DNA from: Maritimibacter sp.
GTDB lineage: Bacteria; Pseudomonadota; Alphaproteobacteria; Rhodobacterales; Rhodobacteraceae
DNA length: 25,063 nt
Assembly (NCBI GenBank): GCA_003520545.1
Contig: DOUP01000261.1
Location: forward strand, 1-25,063
Reading direction: 5' to 3'
Shown here: piece by piece, positions 24,009-25,063 of the stretch
Position numbering within the stretch: the first letter of the stretch is position 1
Layout: every line of letters begins with the position of its first letter
Position numbers and translations under genes: made by a program
The notes under the pieces: generated by a model
The model's database searches: none
Told to the model about the DNA's origin: nothing
What the model saw: only the letters and a program-made list of their open reading frames with translations

Positions 24009-25063
24009 GCGGAGACCCCCGCTTTCGGATGCACCACGCGCGGCCCCCAGAACACCGGCCAAAGCGCGGCGGTGTAGAGCGTGAACACCACGATCCACAG
24101 CCCCCCGGACAAGAGGACACCGGGATAATAGAACTCCGGCCAGGCCGAGGCGGCAAAGCGGGCCAAGGCGGCGATGGGCAAAAGCGCATAGGCGACGACG
24201 ACCGTTCCCGGCGCCACCAGCGCCCGCCCGGAATGCCCGATCGCGGCGCGCGACATCACGGCTACCGTCATGCCGCCGACCCCGCCAATCGCGAGGAGAT
24301 GCAGCCCCGCCACTTCGGAGCCGACGCCCATTTGCGCCGCGCCAAAGGCGATCAGGCCAAGCGCGTTCAACGCATAGGACAGGTGCAGGGTCCACAGGAT
24401 CGGCTGGCGCAACGTCCAGAGCGTGCGCCACGGGGTCAGCCGCGCCAGCGCGATCAGCCCCGCAAGGATGGCCAGCGTTCCCGGCACCGCGGCGGGCAGC
24501 GGCAACGCCATGGTCACCGCGGCGAGAATGCCAGCCGCAATCCCGGCAGCGGCGAGGGGCATCGGGTTTCTTGGCAAGCGCTCTTCCCGTCCCTCCCGCT
24601 TCATCGCGTTGCCGGTAAAGGCCGGTGTCACCCGCCCGCCCAGAATGGTGATCAGCACGGCCAGCGCCAATAGCGCGGCGCGCTGCCCGGTGGCCTCGGT
24701 CGCGGTCAAACCCATCCAGTCGAGGTGCACCATCAGGTTGCCGATCCAGACCAACGCCATGACCCCAAGGATCATCATCTGCTGCGGTTTTGGCCGCTTG
24801 ATGAGCATGGCAAAGACCTTGCCCAGGACCAGCGGCAGGAACGCCAGATCGACCACGGCCACCACCACGGGCGGCAGCGAGCCGGACCACCAGATCGCCA
24901 TGCGCCCCGCCAGCCAGACCGCCGACAGAACCGCGAAAAAGGCGACTGAGGCATCGCGCGCCTTGACCCAGTTCGGCGCGGCGGTGAGCAGGAACCCGGC
25001 AACGGCGGCCGTGCCATAGCCGAATATTAGCTCGTGCCCATGCCAAAGATGCGGGGCCATGGC
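24005..25063 (-). CDS. nnrS: NnrS family membrane protein, N-terminus beyond window
   Basis: This is 352 residues of a polytopic NnrS protein whose start lies beyond the right edge; an ATG at 25060 is probably internal because NnrS proteins have a first helix before the LWHGHELIFGY motif seen here. About eleven hydrophobic helices remain, with the family-typical histidine segments LMVHLDWMG, LHLSYALNALGL and LHLLAIGGVGGMTVAVMSRA plus IGHSGR. NnrS is known from Rhodobacter as a heme- and copper-containing membrane protein linked to NO metabolism and relief of nitrosative stress. It overlaps the second apbE gene and lies upstream of norCBQDEF in the same direction. Confidence 0.93.
   Translation of the reverse strand, partial: AMAPHLWHGHELIFGYGTAAVAGFLLTAAPNWVKARDASVAFFAVLSAVWLAGRMAIWWSGSLPPVVVAVVDLAFLPLVLGKVFAMLIKRPKPQQMMILGVMALVWIGNLMVHLDWMGLTATEATGQRAALLALAVLITILGGRVTPAFTGNAMKREGREERLPRNPMPLAAAGIAAGILAAVTMALPLPAAVPGTLAILAGLIALARLTPWRTLWTLRQPILWTLHLSYALNALGLIAFGAAQMGVGSEVAGLHLLAIGGVGGMTVAVMSRAAIGHSGRALVAPGTVVVAYALLPIAALARFAASAWPEFYYPGVLLSGGLWIVVFTLYTAALWPVFWGPRVVHPKAGVSA

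Overview
The window looks like chromosomal DNA from a GC-rich alphaproteobacterium of the Rhodobacteraceae/Paracoccaceae type. The evidence is the overall base composition, the gene orders nosC-R-Z-D-F-Y-L-X and norC-B-Q-D-E-F (the orders known from Paracoccus), and the dense ATGA stop/start couplings. There is no rRNA, tRNA, CRISPR array or intact mobile element that I can see.

Region 1 (1-2081, + strand) is the 3' part of a sugar-acid operon. It holds a truncated 2-dehydro-3-deoxygalactonate kinase, the 2-dehydro-3-deoxy-6-phosphogalactonate aldolase and an SMP-30/gluconolactonase-family lactonase. Together they would open a galactonolactone-type lactone, phosphorylate KDGal and cleave KDPGal to pyruvate and glyceraldehyde 3-phosphate.

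Region 2 (2112-7130) is a small uptake-plus-enzyme module. A LysR regulator (- strand) is divergent from a TAXI-type TRAP binding protein, a fused TRAP permease and a metal-dependent decarboxylase closely resembling 5-carboxyvanillate decarboxylase (LigW). The module probably imports and decarboxylates an aromatic carboxylic acid. A GC hairpin follows it.

Region 3 (about 7131-7711) is a decayed spacer with two broken reading frames on the - strand, probably an old insertion or deletion scar.

Region 4 (7712-16726, - strand) is a complete clade I nitrous oxide reductase operon: nosC, nosR, nosZ, nosD, nosF, nosY, nosL, nosX. All genes are tightly packed or overlapping, and NosZ has every CuA and CuZ ligand.

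Region 5 (16727-17606, + strand) is a Dnr/NnrR-type CRP/FNR regulator divergent from nosC. One FNR/NNR box lies in the shared 181-bp intergenic region.

Region 6 (17612-23056, - strand) is the cytochrome-c nitric oxide reductase operon norCBQDEF, with its own FNR/NNR-like box upstream of norC. Region 7 (23142-25063, - strand) holds a second ApbE-type flavin transferase overlapping a partial nnrS. No nitrite reductase gene is visible. The window therefore encodes NO to N2O to N2, its likely NO-responsive regulator, and flavin/copper maturation. The most unusual points are the two ApbE paralogues flanking one visible flavinylation target, the shared regulatory box with an almost leaderless nosC, and the TAXI-TRAP/LigW-like module.
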